DNA from: Ruminococcus sp.
GTDB lineage: Bacteria > Bacillota > Clostridia > Oscillospirales > Ruminococcaceae
DNA length: 64,000 nucleotides
Direction of reading: 5' to 3'
NCBI RefSeq assembly: GCF_017464355.1
Contig: NZ_JAFUAG010000004.1
Span: forward strand, 62,001 to 126,000
Shown: positions 25,380 to 33,263 of the stretch, piece after piece
Layout: each line of letters begins with the position of its first letter
How positions within the stretch are numbered: the stretch's first letter is position 1
Made by a program: the position numbers and the translations under genes
Notes under the pieces: generated by a model
Seen by the model: only the letters and a program-made list of their open reading frames with translations
What the model was told of the DNA's origin: nothing
Databases searched by the model: none

Positions 25380-26087
25380 ATGAGAAGTATAAGAGAGATC
25401 CTGCGAAGCTATTTGACAAAGCTTATAGGTACGACTGTCAGCGTGGATTATATCAACGGTGCAGAAAGGCTTCCCCCGCCCCTTAGCAAGGAGGAAGAGC
25501 GCAAAGCTTTCGAGCTTTTTGCCACAGATGAGAAAAAAGCCCGTGAACTGCTCATAGTGCATAATCTCAGGCTGGTCGTGTATATCTCAAAAAAGTTTGA
25601 AAACGCAGGTGTGGGGCTTGAAGACCTTATCTCCATTGGTTCTATCGGACTTATTAAGGCGGTCAACACCTTTCGGCCTGACAAAAATATCAAGCTGGCT
25701 ACCTATGCTTCACGCTGTATCGAAAACGAGATACTTATGTTTCTGCGCAAAGCCTCTCAGCGCCGCAGTGAGATATCCATAGACGAACCACTGAACACCG
25801 ATTGGGACGGAAACGAGCTGCTGCTATCTGATATACTTGGTACTGATGAAGACGATGTACACAAGGGCATTGAGAGCGAGGTGGAGAAAGCTCTGCTCAG
25901 GCGGGAGATAGACAAGCTCAGCGAAAGGGAGAAGAACATAATGGAAATGCGCTTCGGCCTTAACGGACACAAGGAGATGACCCAGAAAGAAGTGGCGCAA
26001 ACGGTAGGTATATCCCAGTCATATATCTCAAGGCTTGAAAAGAAAACGCTTAAAGCTATCCGTGAGAACTTAGAAAAAATATGCTGA
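25380..26087 (+). CDS. sigE: RNA polymerase sporulation sigma factor SigE
   Basis: Mother-cell sigma factor, made as an inactive precursor. The first ~28 residues ([17 protein letters not shown]...) form the hydrophobic/basic pro-sequence removed by SpoIIGA, with the likely cut before the region-1.2 part [13 protein letters not shown]. Region 2 has [32 protein letters not shown] and [16 protein letters not shown]; region 4 has [15 protein letters not shown] and [11 protein letters not shown]. 235 aa. AAAGGAG precedes the ATG. Its likely targets in the window include spoIIIA and spoIIP. Confidence 0.96.
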   Translation: MRSIREILRSYLTKLIGTTVSVDYINGAERLPPPLSKEEERKAFELFATDEKKARELLIVHNLRLVVYISKKFENAGVGLEDLISIGSIGLIKAVNTFRPDKNIKLATYASRCIENEILMFLRKASQRRSEISIDEPLNTDWDGNELLLSDILGTDEDDVHKGIESEVEKALLRREIDKLSEREKNIMEMRFGLNGHKEMTQKEVAQTVGISQSYISRLEKKTLKAIRENLEKIC

Positions 26088-26108
26088 ACTCAGAAGAGTC
26101 CAGCATAT
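26074..26108 (-). terminator. Terminator of the PPK2 gene, overlapping the 3' end of sigE
   Basis: A 13-bp stem (26079-26091 with 26096-26108) is followed on the minus strand by TTTTTT. One pair is a G-U on the minus RNA but an A/C mismatch on the plus RNA, so it is optimised for the minus direction. It lies over the last codons and stop of sigE. Confidence 0.8.
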
Positions 26109-26116
26109 CAAAAATT

Positions 26117-27625
26117 TTAATCCAGTTCCAGCAGCCTGTCTTCAAGACGCTTGCAGATGGTCTTCAGCGCCTTTATACGGGCATACTTCTTGTCATTGCC
26201 CTCAACTATGGTCCAGGGGGCAAAATTAGTCGAAGTCAGCTCCACCATGCGGTCAACGGCCTTTTCGTACTCGTCCCACTTCTCACGGTTGCGCCAGTCT
26301 TCGTCGGTTATCTTCCATTGCTTTGAGGGTGTGTTCTCACGCTCCTTGAAACGGCGGTACTGCTCGTCCTTGTCAATGTTTATCCAGAATTTTATAACAA
26401 CAGCGCCCCACTCGGTCAGCTGGTGTTCAAACTCATTTATCTCCTGATAAGCCATGTCTGCCCTTTCCTGAGGGGTTATTTTCTCAATGGGCTCTACCAT
26501 TACCCTGCCGTACCAGGTACGGTCAAATATGGTGAAATGGCCGTCGTTTTCAAGCCTTGTCCAGAAACGCCAGAGATAATGCCTTGCCAGCTCTGAGGGC
26601 TCAGGTGCAGCAATGGGCTTCACCTCGTAGCCTCTGGGGTCAAGGGCTGACGCCACACGCTTGATATTGCCGCCCTTTCCACCTGCGTCCCAGCCTTCAT
26701 AGGCAACGATGACAGGTATCTTCTTCTGGTAGCAGCGGTTCTGCAGTTCAAACAGACGGGTCTGGTACTTTTCAAGCTTGGCAGCATACTCCTCATCTGT
26801 CAGGCTCTTGTCCATATCGACCTCGGAAAGTTTCTTCGACTTTGCCATTTTGAACTCGGGCTTTTTATACTCGATAGTCGGGAACTCGGGCTTGTCAAAG
26901 AACTGCTTGCCCTCTGCCTTTGCTGCACAGGCACCCTTGATAGCGTTGGTAACAGTCATCATTATGGAGAACTGTGCTGTTACCTTATCGTTGGCTGCAA
27001 TTATATGCCAGGGCGCAAAATCTGTGTTTGTGCGCATAAGGGTCTTGTCGTAGCGCTTGAAGAACTTCTCGTAATTCTCGTTGTTGATGATATCCTGTGC
27101 GTTGACTCTCCAGCGGGTTATCTCAGAGCTTGAAAGCTTCTGCAGCCGCTTGGCCTGCTCCTCCTTGCTGATATGCAAAAAGAACTTTATGATGAGATAG
27201 CCGTCATCAGCCAGCTGTCTTTCAAAGGTCTTGATATCCTCGATACGATCTTTATATTCAGCTTTGCTGATCTCATCGAACATATATGCATTGACAGTAT
27301 CGCGGTACCAGCTGCCGTCAAGTATGAGAAATTCCCCCTGCTTGGGCAATCTCTGCCAGAAACGGTGCAGCCAGGGCTTGCGCAGCTCCACAACGTTAGG
27401 TGTGCGTATAGACTCAACATTGTAAAATCTGGGGTCCATATACTTTATGAGCTTTGCTATCTGCGAGCCCTTTCCTGATGCCGACCAACCGTCAATGGTG
27501 ATCATAACGGGTATCTTGTTTACCTTGGCCGCATTTGCCAGGTCGATAAGCTCCTCGCGCATGGCGGTGAGTTCGTTCATGGCGTCGGCTTTTCTTGTTT
27601 TTTTCTGTTCGATAGTTTCAAGCAT
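26117..27625 (-). CDS. Polyphosphate:AMP phosphotransferase (two-domain PPK2)
   Basis: A 502-aa protein with two tandem PPK2 domains, the class II architecture that phosphorylates AMP to ADP with polyphosphate. Each domain has a P-loop-like motif (TIDGWSASGKGSQI near residue 43, AYEGWDAGGKGGNI near 310) and an aromatic Walker B region (LDGSWYRD, IFDRTWYGR). In the known family the C-terminal copy is catalytic, and the second motif here is the canonical form. AAGGAG lies 8 nt before the ATG. It is 37 bp after a small unknown gene. PPK1, which makes the polymer, is at 53 kb. Confidence 0.9.
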   Translation of the reverse strand: MLETIEQKKTRKADAMNELTAMREELIDLANAAKVNKIPVMITIDGWSASGKGSQIAKLIKYMDPRFYNVESIRTPNVVELRKPWLHRFWQRLPKQGEFLILDGSWYRDTVNAYMFDEISKAEYKDRIEDIKTFERQLADDGYLIIKFFLHISKEEQAKRLQKLSSSEITRWRVNAQDIINNENYEKFFKRYDKTLMRTNTDFAPWHIIAANDKVTAQFSIMMTVTNAIKGACAAKAEGKQFFDKPEFPTIEYKKPEFKMAKSKKLSEVDMDKSLTDEEYAAKLEKYQTRLFELQNRCYQKKIPVIVAYEGWDAGGKGGNIKRVASALDPRGYEVKPIAAPEPSELARHYLWRFWTRLENDGHFTIFDRTWYGRVMVEPIEKITPQERADMAYQEINEFEHQLTEWGAVVIKFWINIDKDEQYRRFKERENTPSKQWKITDEDWRNREKWDEYEKAVDRMVELTSTNFAPWTIVEGNDKKYARIKALKTICKRLEDRLLELD

Positions 27626-27661
27626 ACTGCTTCACTCCTTGTCAATTCCTGCCTCGGGTCA

Positions 27662-27895
27662 TCATGCCCTCAGGCGGCATAATCGTCTTATATCTCTGTC
27701 ATAGACAAAGTCGGGTCGGTCAAAGACCTTGATCTCTTCCCAGCCGAATTTTCTGCATAGTAATAGTGTAAAATCATCGCTCTTTCTGTCATGGAGCTTT
27801 TCGGCTTCATCAAGCTGTCGTTTCAGCTCGTTGTAGTCTATCGTCTTGCCAATAAGCTGTGTATCGCCTTTGTAATACTCGATCTCCAGGATCAT
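27662..27895 (-). CDS. Small protein of unknown function upstream of the PPK2 gene
   Basis: A 77-aa soluble protein beginning MILEIEYYKGDTQLIGK with a charged helical middle (DYNELKRQLDEAEKLHDRK) and an aromatic/acidic end (FDRPDFVYDRDIRR). AAAAGGAG is 7 nt upstream of the ATG at 27895. The gene lies 36 bp before the PPK2 gene with no terminator between, so they are probably co-transcribed. No family recognised. Its leader carries a hairpin and a very short upstream reading frame (27918-27953). Confidence 0.65.
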   Translation of the reverse strand: MILEIEYYKGDTQLIGKTIDYNELKRQLDEAEKLHDRKSDDFTLLLCRKFGWEEIKVFDRPDFVYDRDIRRLCRLRA

Positions 27896-27917
27896 AAGAA
27901 ACTCCTTTTCTATTATT

Positions 27918-27953
27918 TCAGACAATCGTTGATTTGATTTTTCCCGACCGCAT
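27918..27953 (-). CDS. Possible 11-codon upstream peptide
   Basis: MRSGKIKSTIV with an AGGAGGGAG site about 6-9 nt upstream, ending 23 bp before the start of the 77-aa gene. The site is stronger than needed by chance, but the peptide is too short to judge. The rest of the gap to 28156 contains a perfect 8-bp hairpin (27988-27995 with 28002-28009) without a T run. Confidence 0.3.
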   Translation of the reverse strand: MRSGKIKSTIV

Positions 27954-28156
27954 CTATGCTCCCTCCTGTAAGCACGGTCCTGATGATCAGCCCGAAAACG
28001 ATCGGGCTGTCCAACCTACATACTATTATTATAAACAAAAAATCCGCTAAAGTATATTGACATTTTATATAAAAAAACTGCTTTCATTTTGTTAATACGG
28101 AGTTAATAATCGTAAGCTATAATAATTGACATATTTAATTGAAAGGTCAATATAGC

Positions 28157-29146
28157 ATGGCAAAAAAGAAAATAGACATAGAAAAGCTCGAACTTGAGCA
28201 GGATGATTACGAATACGAAAAGAAACTAGCCGAAGAAGAACGTATAGCAAAGCAGCAGCGTGAGGAACGTCTGGCGGCCGAGGAGGCCGAACGGGAAAAG
28301 CAGGAGCGTGAGGCGGCGAAAGAACGTGAACGTCAGCTGGCAGAGGAAAAGCTTGAACTGCTGAAAATAAAGTCGGGGCTTACAGATGAAGAAAGCTCAG
28401 AGATGACCAGAAAAGACGAAGCCTACGAAAAGCCCCATGGCTGGGCGGCAGTGGCAAATTTCTGGTATCACTACAAGTTTATAGTTTCCTTCTCGCTGGT
28501 GGCGCTTATCATTGTGGGATTTCTTGTATATACAGAGGCCACCCGCAAGCGCGATGACCTTTGCGTAATGGTAGTTACCGACAACGACCTGACTCAGCGC
28601 ACCGAAGAGGTTGAAGCTTTCTTTGAAAAGTATGTTGATGACCTTGACGGCAACGGTTACGTCCATGTTGGTGTGATAGCCATTCCCATAAACAAGAACC
28701 TCGACCCTGTAACAGAAAACACCTACACCCAGAAGTTCATTGCTCAGGTGCAGACAGGCGAGGGCATGATAGTCATAACCGATTCTCACACCAGAGAGGA
28801 TTTCATGGAGTTCATGAAGACAGACCTGACCAATGATTTTCCTGATAACAAGTATGTGAATGAACAGGGATTCAGCTTTAACTCAAAGGTAATGGCGCAG
28901 GAGCTGAAATATGAGCTTATGCCGAATGATGTGTATATGTCCATAAGATTCCCTCAGGCAACTATGGGCATGGATCAGAAAGAAGCCGAGGAAGACTACG
29001 CTGAAAGCTTTGAGGTCTACAAGAAGATAGTCGATGACATAACAGCCCGCTGTGAGGAGACCAATGACCCGGGGCTTACCACAGAACCTATAAAATACGA
29101 TGATGACGACAGCAGTGATACTGCTGCTTCAGAAATTTCAGAATAA
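28157..29146 (+). CDS. Coiled-coil, single-pass membrane protein of unknown function
   Basis: A 329-aa protein. Residues 1-80 are extremely charged and predicted coiled coil (for example AEEERIAKQQREERLAAEEA). A short linker ends in KPHGWAAVANFWYHYKF, then one membrane helix (FIVSFSLVALIIVGFLVYTEA) and an outer domain of about 200 residues with a beta/alpha look (DDLCVMVVTDNDL, YVHVGVIAIPI). The C-terminus is acidic. The ATG at 28157 has AAAGG 10 nt upstream; a TTG at 28139 is less likely. Not recognised as a named family. A terminator follows. Confidence 0.8.
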   Translation: MAKKKIDIEKLELEQDDYEYEKKLAEEERIAKQQREERLAAEEAEREKQEREAAKERERQLAEEKLELLKIKSGLTDEESSEMTRKDEAYEKPHGWAAVANFWYHYKFIVSFSLVALIIVGFLVYTEATRKRDDLCVMVVTDNDLTQRTEEVEAFFEKYVDDLDGNGYVHVGVIAIPINKNLDPVTENTYTQKFIAQVQTGEGMIVITDSHTREDFMEFMKTDLTNDFPDNKYVNEQGFSFNSKVMAQELKYELMPNDVYMSIRFPQATMGMDQKEAEEDYAESFEVYKKIVDDITARCEETNDPGLTTEPIKYDDDDSSDTAASEISE

Positions 29147-29155
29147 CAGAGATAG

Positions 29156-29182
29156 GCTGCCGTTTTTTGCGGCAGCTTTTTT
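29156..29182 (+). terminator. Intrinsic terminator after the coiled-coil membrane protein gene
   Basis: 7-bp stem GCTGCCG with CGGCAGC followed by six T. It is 20 bp before the next lipoprotein gene, which then needs readthrough or a promoter I did not recognise. Confidence 0.8.
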
Positions 29183-29201
29183 CAGATAAGGAAGATGTAT
29201 A

Positions 29202-29846
29202 ATGAATAAAAGAATAATTCTGTTATGTACGGCAGCAATGCTTTTAGCAGGCTGCGGAACAGAGATAAAAGAGAACAAGGCCGCTGAGATAACGGCACGA
29301 TCAGAAACAACAGCAGTGACGGAGGAAACACCTGCTGAAACAGAAACAACTACCGAAACCTCAGCCCCCGGACACGAAAGCAGCACTGAAACCATAGAAG
29401 AGACAGAAAGCAAAGCCCCCGAGATAACTGAGGAAACCGATGAAGTTCCTGCTATCCTTGAAAGTGCAGAAGATCTGAACTTATATGACATTGACGGCAT
29501 GAACGCAAATTTCGCTTTTACCTATGGGGAAGAAGAATTCTATGCCTATTACACTGAGGATAACTGGAAGATAGTAGACTCATACAAAATTGAAAATCAG
29601 GCTGATATGGAGATCATTTGTCAGGCACTGGCAGATATACACCCTATCCACGGCAGTGACGGCGAGTCCTACAGAACTGCAGAAGATATGGCCTATGAGT
29701 GGGAACAGCATAACATCGCCTACAAGATACTTCCCGATGACACCCCCTGGAAACAGAACGTAAAAGACGTAGATATAAACCCTGCGGACCAGGGCAAGTC
29801 CTTCTACCAGATGTACAAGGAGAGAATGGGCAGTGATAACGGCTAG
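29202..29846 (+). CDS. Lipoprotein with Thr/Glu-rich linker, unknown function
   Basis: A 214-aa lipoprotein. The signal MNKRIILLCTAAMLLAGC ends in the lipobox LAGC (Cys18). Residues 25-85 are a low-complexity Thr/Glu/Pro linker, then a C-terminal domain of about 125 residues rich in Tyr, Asp and Trp (FAFTYGEEEFYAYYTEDNW). No family recognised. AAGGAAG precedes the ATG. Two further lipoproteins with similar linkers but different C-terminal domains are at 48.7 and 55.6 kb. Confidence 0.82.
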   Translation: MNKRIILLCTAAMLLAGCGTEIKENKAAEITARSETTAVTEETPAETETTTETSAPGHESSTETIEETESKAPEITEETDEVPAILESAEDLNLYDIDGMNANFAFTYGEEEFYAYYTEDNWKIVDSYKIENQADMEIICQALADIHPIHGSDGESYRTAEDMAYEWEQHNIAYKILPDDTPWKQNVKDVDINPADQGKSFYQMYKERMGSDNG

Positions 29847-29879
29847 GATAATATAATTACAAGTCGCATTATATTTATA

Positions 29880-29908
29880 TTGACTTTATCTTTAAGATGT
29901 GATATATT
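29880..29908 (+). promoter_or_regulatory. Sigma-A promoter of the Nudix-NADAR-nadE operon
   Basis: TTGACT and TATATT separated by 17 bp, about 55 bp before the likely start at 29962. Confidence 0.7.
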
Positions 29909-29961
29909 GTAATAAACCAATAGTTACGAACTCTTTGTTACAATGAATGAGGTGAGCAAAA

Positions 29962-30711
29962 CTGTATTCCATAGAAGAATATGAAAGGCCGTCTGTAGCT
30001 GCAGATGCTGTGGTATTCGGTGTTGACAGCATAAAATCAGACAACAGAAAAAGCCTTGATACCAAAAAGATAAAGCTTCTGCTGATCAGACGTGGAGAAG
30101 AACCCTTTTTAGGCAGCTATTCCCTGCCAGGTGGTTTTCTTCGCAAGGGTGAAACTATCGAAGAGGCCGCTGAACGTGAGCTTAAAGAAGAAGCGGGCGT
30201 AAACGAGCCCAAGCTTATAGAACTTGGTGTCTACAGCAAGCCGGGCCGTGATCCCAGGGGCTGGATAATCTCCTGCTGTTTTATTGCGCTGACTAATACG
30301 GTAGCCCTTTCCACTGCCGCAAATTCCGATGCGGCTTCTGCCCATTGGGTCGAACTTGAAAGCAGCGATAAGGACGGCAGAACGTCCATAAAGCTGACCG
30401 ACGGTGAAAAGACCATATTCGAGTATTCTGACGGCAGTATCATCTCGAACTTGCTGGCTTTCGACCACGGCGAAATGGTAAGAGATGCTTACTTCAAGCT
30501 GCGGGACGAGGTCATAAATCACGACATGATATTCGACCTTATGCCTGAGCTTTTCACCATATCAGACCTGCAGCAGCCCTATGAGACTATCACGGGCATA
30601 AAGCTTTCGCCCCAGGGTTTCCGCAAGAAGATGATAAGCAAGCTGGAGGAAACAGAGCATTTCGATGAAGCAGCTGCCCACAGGACATCAAGGCTTTACA
30701 GAAAAGCATGA
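29962..30711 (+). CDS. NrtR-like Nudix hydrolase/transcription regulator
   Basis: A Nudix domain (GGFLRKGETIEEAAERELKE...EAGV, full Nudix box) is followed by a C-terminal winged-helix region (LFTISDLQQPYETITGI, SPQGFRKKMISKLEE), the architecture of NrtR, an ADP-ribose-sensing repressor of NAD genes. The conserved N-terminus SIEEYERPSVAAD lies upstream of any ATG, GTG or TTG in frame; the frame is open only from a CTG at 29962, which has GAGGTG 8 nt upstream. Either CTG is the start or one A is extra in the AAAA before it. The operon context with NADAR and nadE supports an NAD role. Confidence 0.85.
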   Translation: MYSIEEYERPSVAADAVVFGVDSIKSDNRKSLDTKKIKLLLIRRGEEPFLGSYSLPGGFLRKGETIEEAAERELKEEAGVNEPKLIELGVYSKPGRDPRGWIISCCFIALTNTVALSTAANSDAASAHWVELESSDKDGRTSIKLTDGEKTIFEYSDGSIISNLLAFDHGEMVRDAYFKLRDEVINHDMIFDLMPELFTISDLQQPYETITGIKLSPQGFRKKMISKLEETEHFDEAAAHRTSRLYRKA

Positions 30712-30726
30712 TACGGAGGTGCTGTT

Positions 30727-31143
30727 ATGATAGACAGTTTCAGAGGAGAATATTACTTTCTCAGCAATTTTTACGAGAGCAAAGTGACTTATGAGGGTGT
30801 TACCTATCTCAATAACGAAGCGGCTTTTCAATCCATAAAAACTTTGGATATGGAGGAGCGCAAAAGCTTTGCTTCCCTTGACCCTACGGCTGCCAAAAAG
30901 GCTGGAAGAAAGGTCAGCCTGAGGAAAGACTGGGAAAACATCAAGATAAATGTAATGTACGAGATATGCAAGGCAAAGTTCACCCAGAACGAGGAACTGA
31001 AAGAAAAGCTGCTTGCCACAGGTGACGAAGAACTTGTGGAAGGCAATAACTGGAACGATAGGATATGGGGTAAGGTGAACGGCGTAGGTGCCAACAATTT
31101 AGGTAAGATCCTTATGCGGATCAGAGAGGAGTTAAGACAATGA
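30727..31143 (+). CDS. NADAR-family protein (YbiA-like)
   Basis: A 138-aa NADAR (DUF1768) protein, family members of which are N-glycosidases acting on riboflavin intermediates or on ADP-ribose attached to nucleic acid. Family motifs visible are FRGEYYFLSNFYES, the YLNNEAAFQSIK segment with conserved Glu and Gln, and NNWNDRIWGKVNGVGANNLGK. ATG with GGAGGTG upstream. It sits between the NrtR-like gene and nadE, overlapping nadE by 4 bp, which ties it to NAD/ADP-ribose metabolism. Exact substrate cannot be read. Confidence 0.9.
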   Translation: MIDSFRGEYYFLSNFYESKVTYEGVTYLNNEAAFQSIKTLDMEERKSFASLDPTAAKKAGRKVSLRKDWENIKINVMYEICKAKFTQNEELKEKLLATGDEELVEGNNWNDRIWGKVNGVGANNLGKILMRIREELRQ

Positions 31144-31889
31144 GCAATTTTGATGCGAAGAAAGTCATGGACGACATCGTAAAATGGATAAGGGAGTATA
31201 TGGCGGCAAACGCTTCTCCCGATACTAAGGTAGTTATCGGCATATCGGGCGGCAAGGACAGTTCCGTTGCGGCAGGCCTGTGCGTTGAGGCGCTGGGCAA
31301 GGAGCGTGTTATAGGCGTGCTTATGCCCCAGGGTGAGCAGTTCGACATCGACTGCAGCAAGCAGCTGGTAGCTCATCTGGGTATAAAGAGCTATGAGATC
31401 AACGTTGGAAGCACTGTTGCAGCGCTGCTGGGCGAGTTAGGCAAGGAGCTTGACATCAAGGAACAGGCTAAGGTGAATACTCCCCCGAGAGTAAGAATGA
31501 CTACCCTCTACGCAGTAGCTGCCTGCGTAGGCGGAAGAGTTGTGAACACCTGCAATATGTCTGAAGACTGGGTAGGCTATTCTACCAAGTTCGGAGACAG
31601 TGCGGGAGATTTCAGCCCACTCTCCGAACTGGTGGTAAGAGAGGTCATCGCTGTGGGCGACGCACTGGGCATTCCCTACGAACTGACACACAAGACTCCT
31701 ATAGACGGTCTTTGCGGAAAGACCGATGAGGACAACCTGGGCTTCACCTATGCCGAGCTTGACAGCTATATCCGAAAAGATACCGACCTCAGCGACAAGC
31801 CCGAATTAAAGGCAAAGATAGACGGTATGCACGCAAGAAATCTGCATAAGCTGCTGCCTATGCCCAAGTTTGAATACGACCCCGAATAA
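31140..31889 (+). CDS. nadE: Ammonia-dependent NAD+ synthetase
   Basis: Amidates nicotinic acid adenine dinucleotide to NAD+ with ATP. The N-type ATP pyrophosphatase P-loop is SGGKDSS (residues 36-42). Also seen are NTCNMSEDWVGYSTKFGD, FSPLSELVVREV, and a C-terminal HKLLPMPKFEYDP. 249 aa without a glutaminase domain, so ammonia-dependent. The start overlaps the NADAR stop (ATGA). A terminator follows. Confidence 0.95.
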   Translation: MSNFDAKKVMDDIVKWIREYMAANASPDTKVVIGISGGKDSSVAAGLCVEALGKERVIGVLMPQGEQFDIDCSKQLVAHLGIKSYEINVGSTVAALLGELGKELDIKEQAKVNTPPRVRMTTLYAVAACVGGRVVNTCNMSEDWVGYSTKFGDSAGDFSPLSELVVREVIAVGDALGIPYELTHKTPIDGLCGKTDEDNLGFTYAELDSYIRKDTDLSDKPELKAKIDGMHARNLHKLLPMPKFEYDPE

Positions 31890-31896
31890 CAAGAAT

Positions 31897-31928
31897 GCCC
31901 CTGTTCAGCACGAACAGGGGCTGTTTTT
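31897..31928 (+). terminator. Intrinsic terminator after nadE
   Basis: 10-bp stem GCCCCTGTTC with GAACAGGGGC, 5-nt loop, then TGTTTTT. Its T run touches the 3' end of convergent pepT. Confidence 0.88.
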
Positions 31929-33162
31929 ATCTCATAGGTTTTGTGACAAGCTTAAGCAGAAGTCCAACTATCTGCTCCATTGACTCAACACAGCAGTACT
32001 CATATCTGCCGTGGTAGTTGTGCCCGCCCGTGCAGATGTTGGGGCAAGGCAGACCCTTGAAAGAAAGGCTGGAGCCATCTGTGCCGCCGCGGATAGGCTG
32101 TATGACAGGCTTAATGCCAAGCTCGTTCATGCATTCAACGGCATTGTCGATAAGGAACATGAAATCAGGCTCTATCTTCTCACGCATATTGTAGTAGGTG
32201 TCATTTACTTTCGCAGTGACAACTCCCCTGCCGTATTTCATGTTGAGAAGTTCAGTGATAAGGCCGATAGTTTTCTTCTTGTCCTCGAACTTAGCCTTGT
32301 CATGGTCACGGATAAGATATGAGAGCGAAGCATATTCAGTGCTGCCCTCAATGCTCATCAGGTGGAAGAAGCCTTCCCTGCCCTCAGTGAATTCAGGCTT
32401 TGCCTCCGCAGGCAGCATATTGTCAAATTCTGCCGCGATACGGGCTGCGTTTATCATCTTGTTCTTGGCCTCACCTGTATGCACGTTTACACCATGTATC
32501 TCGACATCAGCCGAAGCCGCATTGAAAGTTTCATACTCCAGCTCACCTATCCCGCCGCCGTCAACAGTGTAGGCATAGTCCGCACCGAAACGCACAAGGT
32601 CGAACCTGTCGGTGCCTGCCCCTATCTCCTCATCAGGGGTGAAGGCTATGGCTATCTCGCCGTGCTTTATCTCAGGGTCGGATAAAAGCCTTTCTGCCAT
32701 GGACATTATCTCAGCCACACCCGCTTTGTCGTCAGCACCCAGCAGTGTGGTGCCGTCAGTGACGATCAGCGACTTGCCCTTATAAGCCTTTATCTCGGGG
32801 AAGACCTCTGTTTTCAGGACTATCCCCTGCTTAGAATTGAGCATTATGTCCTCACCGTCATAATCCTCGATGATACGGGGATCAACGTCTTTGCCCGAGG
32901 TCTCGGGCGAGGTATCCATATGGGAGATAAATCCCAGGGTCTTTTTCTGCGCCCCGCCGTCATTGGCAGGTATTTTTGCGTAGACATAGCAGTTCTCCTC
33001 ATCAAGGAAAACATCAGCTGCACCCAGTTCTTTCAGCTCATCATACAGCACCCTTGCCAGGTCGAACTGCTTAGCCGTGCTTGGGTGTGTCTGCGAATCT
33101 TCATCAGACTGGGTGTCTATCTTTACATACTTCAAAAATCTTTCTATGACCTTAGTCATCAT
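31927..33162 (-). CDS. pepT: Peptidase T (tripeptide aminopeptidase)
   Basis: Zinc M20B peptidase removing the N-terminal residue of tripeptides. Zinc and catalytic motifs: FISHMDTSPETSGKDV, TTLLGADDKAGVAEIM, AFTPDEEIGAG, YTVDGGGIGELEYE, and C-terminal GGTDGSSLSFKGLPCPNICTGGHNYHG. About 411 aa, family length. AGGAG lies 5 nt from the ATG at 33162 and 8 nt from the one at 33159. Monocistronic, ending against the nadE terminator. Confidence 0.95.
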   Translation of the reverse strand: MMTKVIERFLKYVKIDTQSDEDSQTHPSTAKQFDLARVLYDELKELGAADVFLDEENCYVYAKIPANDGGAQKKTLGFISHMDTSPETSGKDVDPRIIEDYDGEDIMLNSKQGIVLKTEVFPEIKAYKGKSLIVTDGTTLLGADDKAGVAEIMSMAERLLSDPEIKHGEIAIAFTPDEEIGAGTDRFDLVRFGADYAYTVDGGGIGELEYETFNAASADVEIHGVNVHTGEAKNKMINAARIAAEFDNMLPAEAKPEFTEGREGFFHLMSIEGSTEYASLSYLIRDHDKAKFEDKKKTIGLITELLNMKYGRGVVTAKVNDTYYNMREKIEPDFMFLIDNAVECMNELGIKPVIQPIRGGTDGSSLSFKGLPCPNICTGGHNYHGRYEYCCVESMEQIVGLLLKLVTKPMR

Positions 33163-33223
33163 TACCACTCCTTGCTATACTCTAATTATATCACAACCAT
33201 GTTGTTAAATGCAAGTAGTCACA

Positions 33224-33257
33224 AAAATTTCCCGACACCTTTGTGAGATGTCGGGAA
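33224..33257 (-). terminator. Intrinsic terminator after pfkA
   Basis: 9-bp stem TTCCCGACA with TGTCGGGAA, 11-nt loop, followed on the minus strand by ATTTTTG. It ends the phosphofructokinase transcript. Confidence 0.85.
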
Positions 33258-33263
33258 TTAATA

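Noticed and set aside
28118-28123. TATAAT before the coiled-coil membrane protein gene
   Set aside because: No acceptable -35 at 16-18 bp, so it is not called as a promoter although some promoter must exist here.
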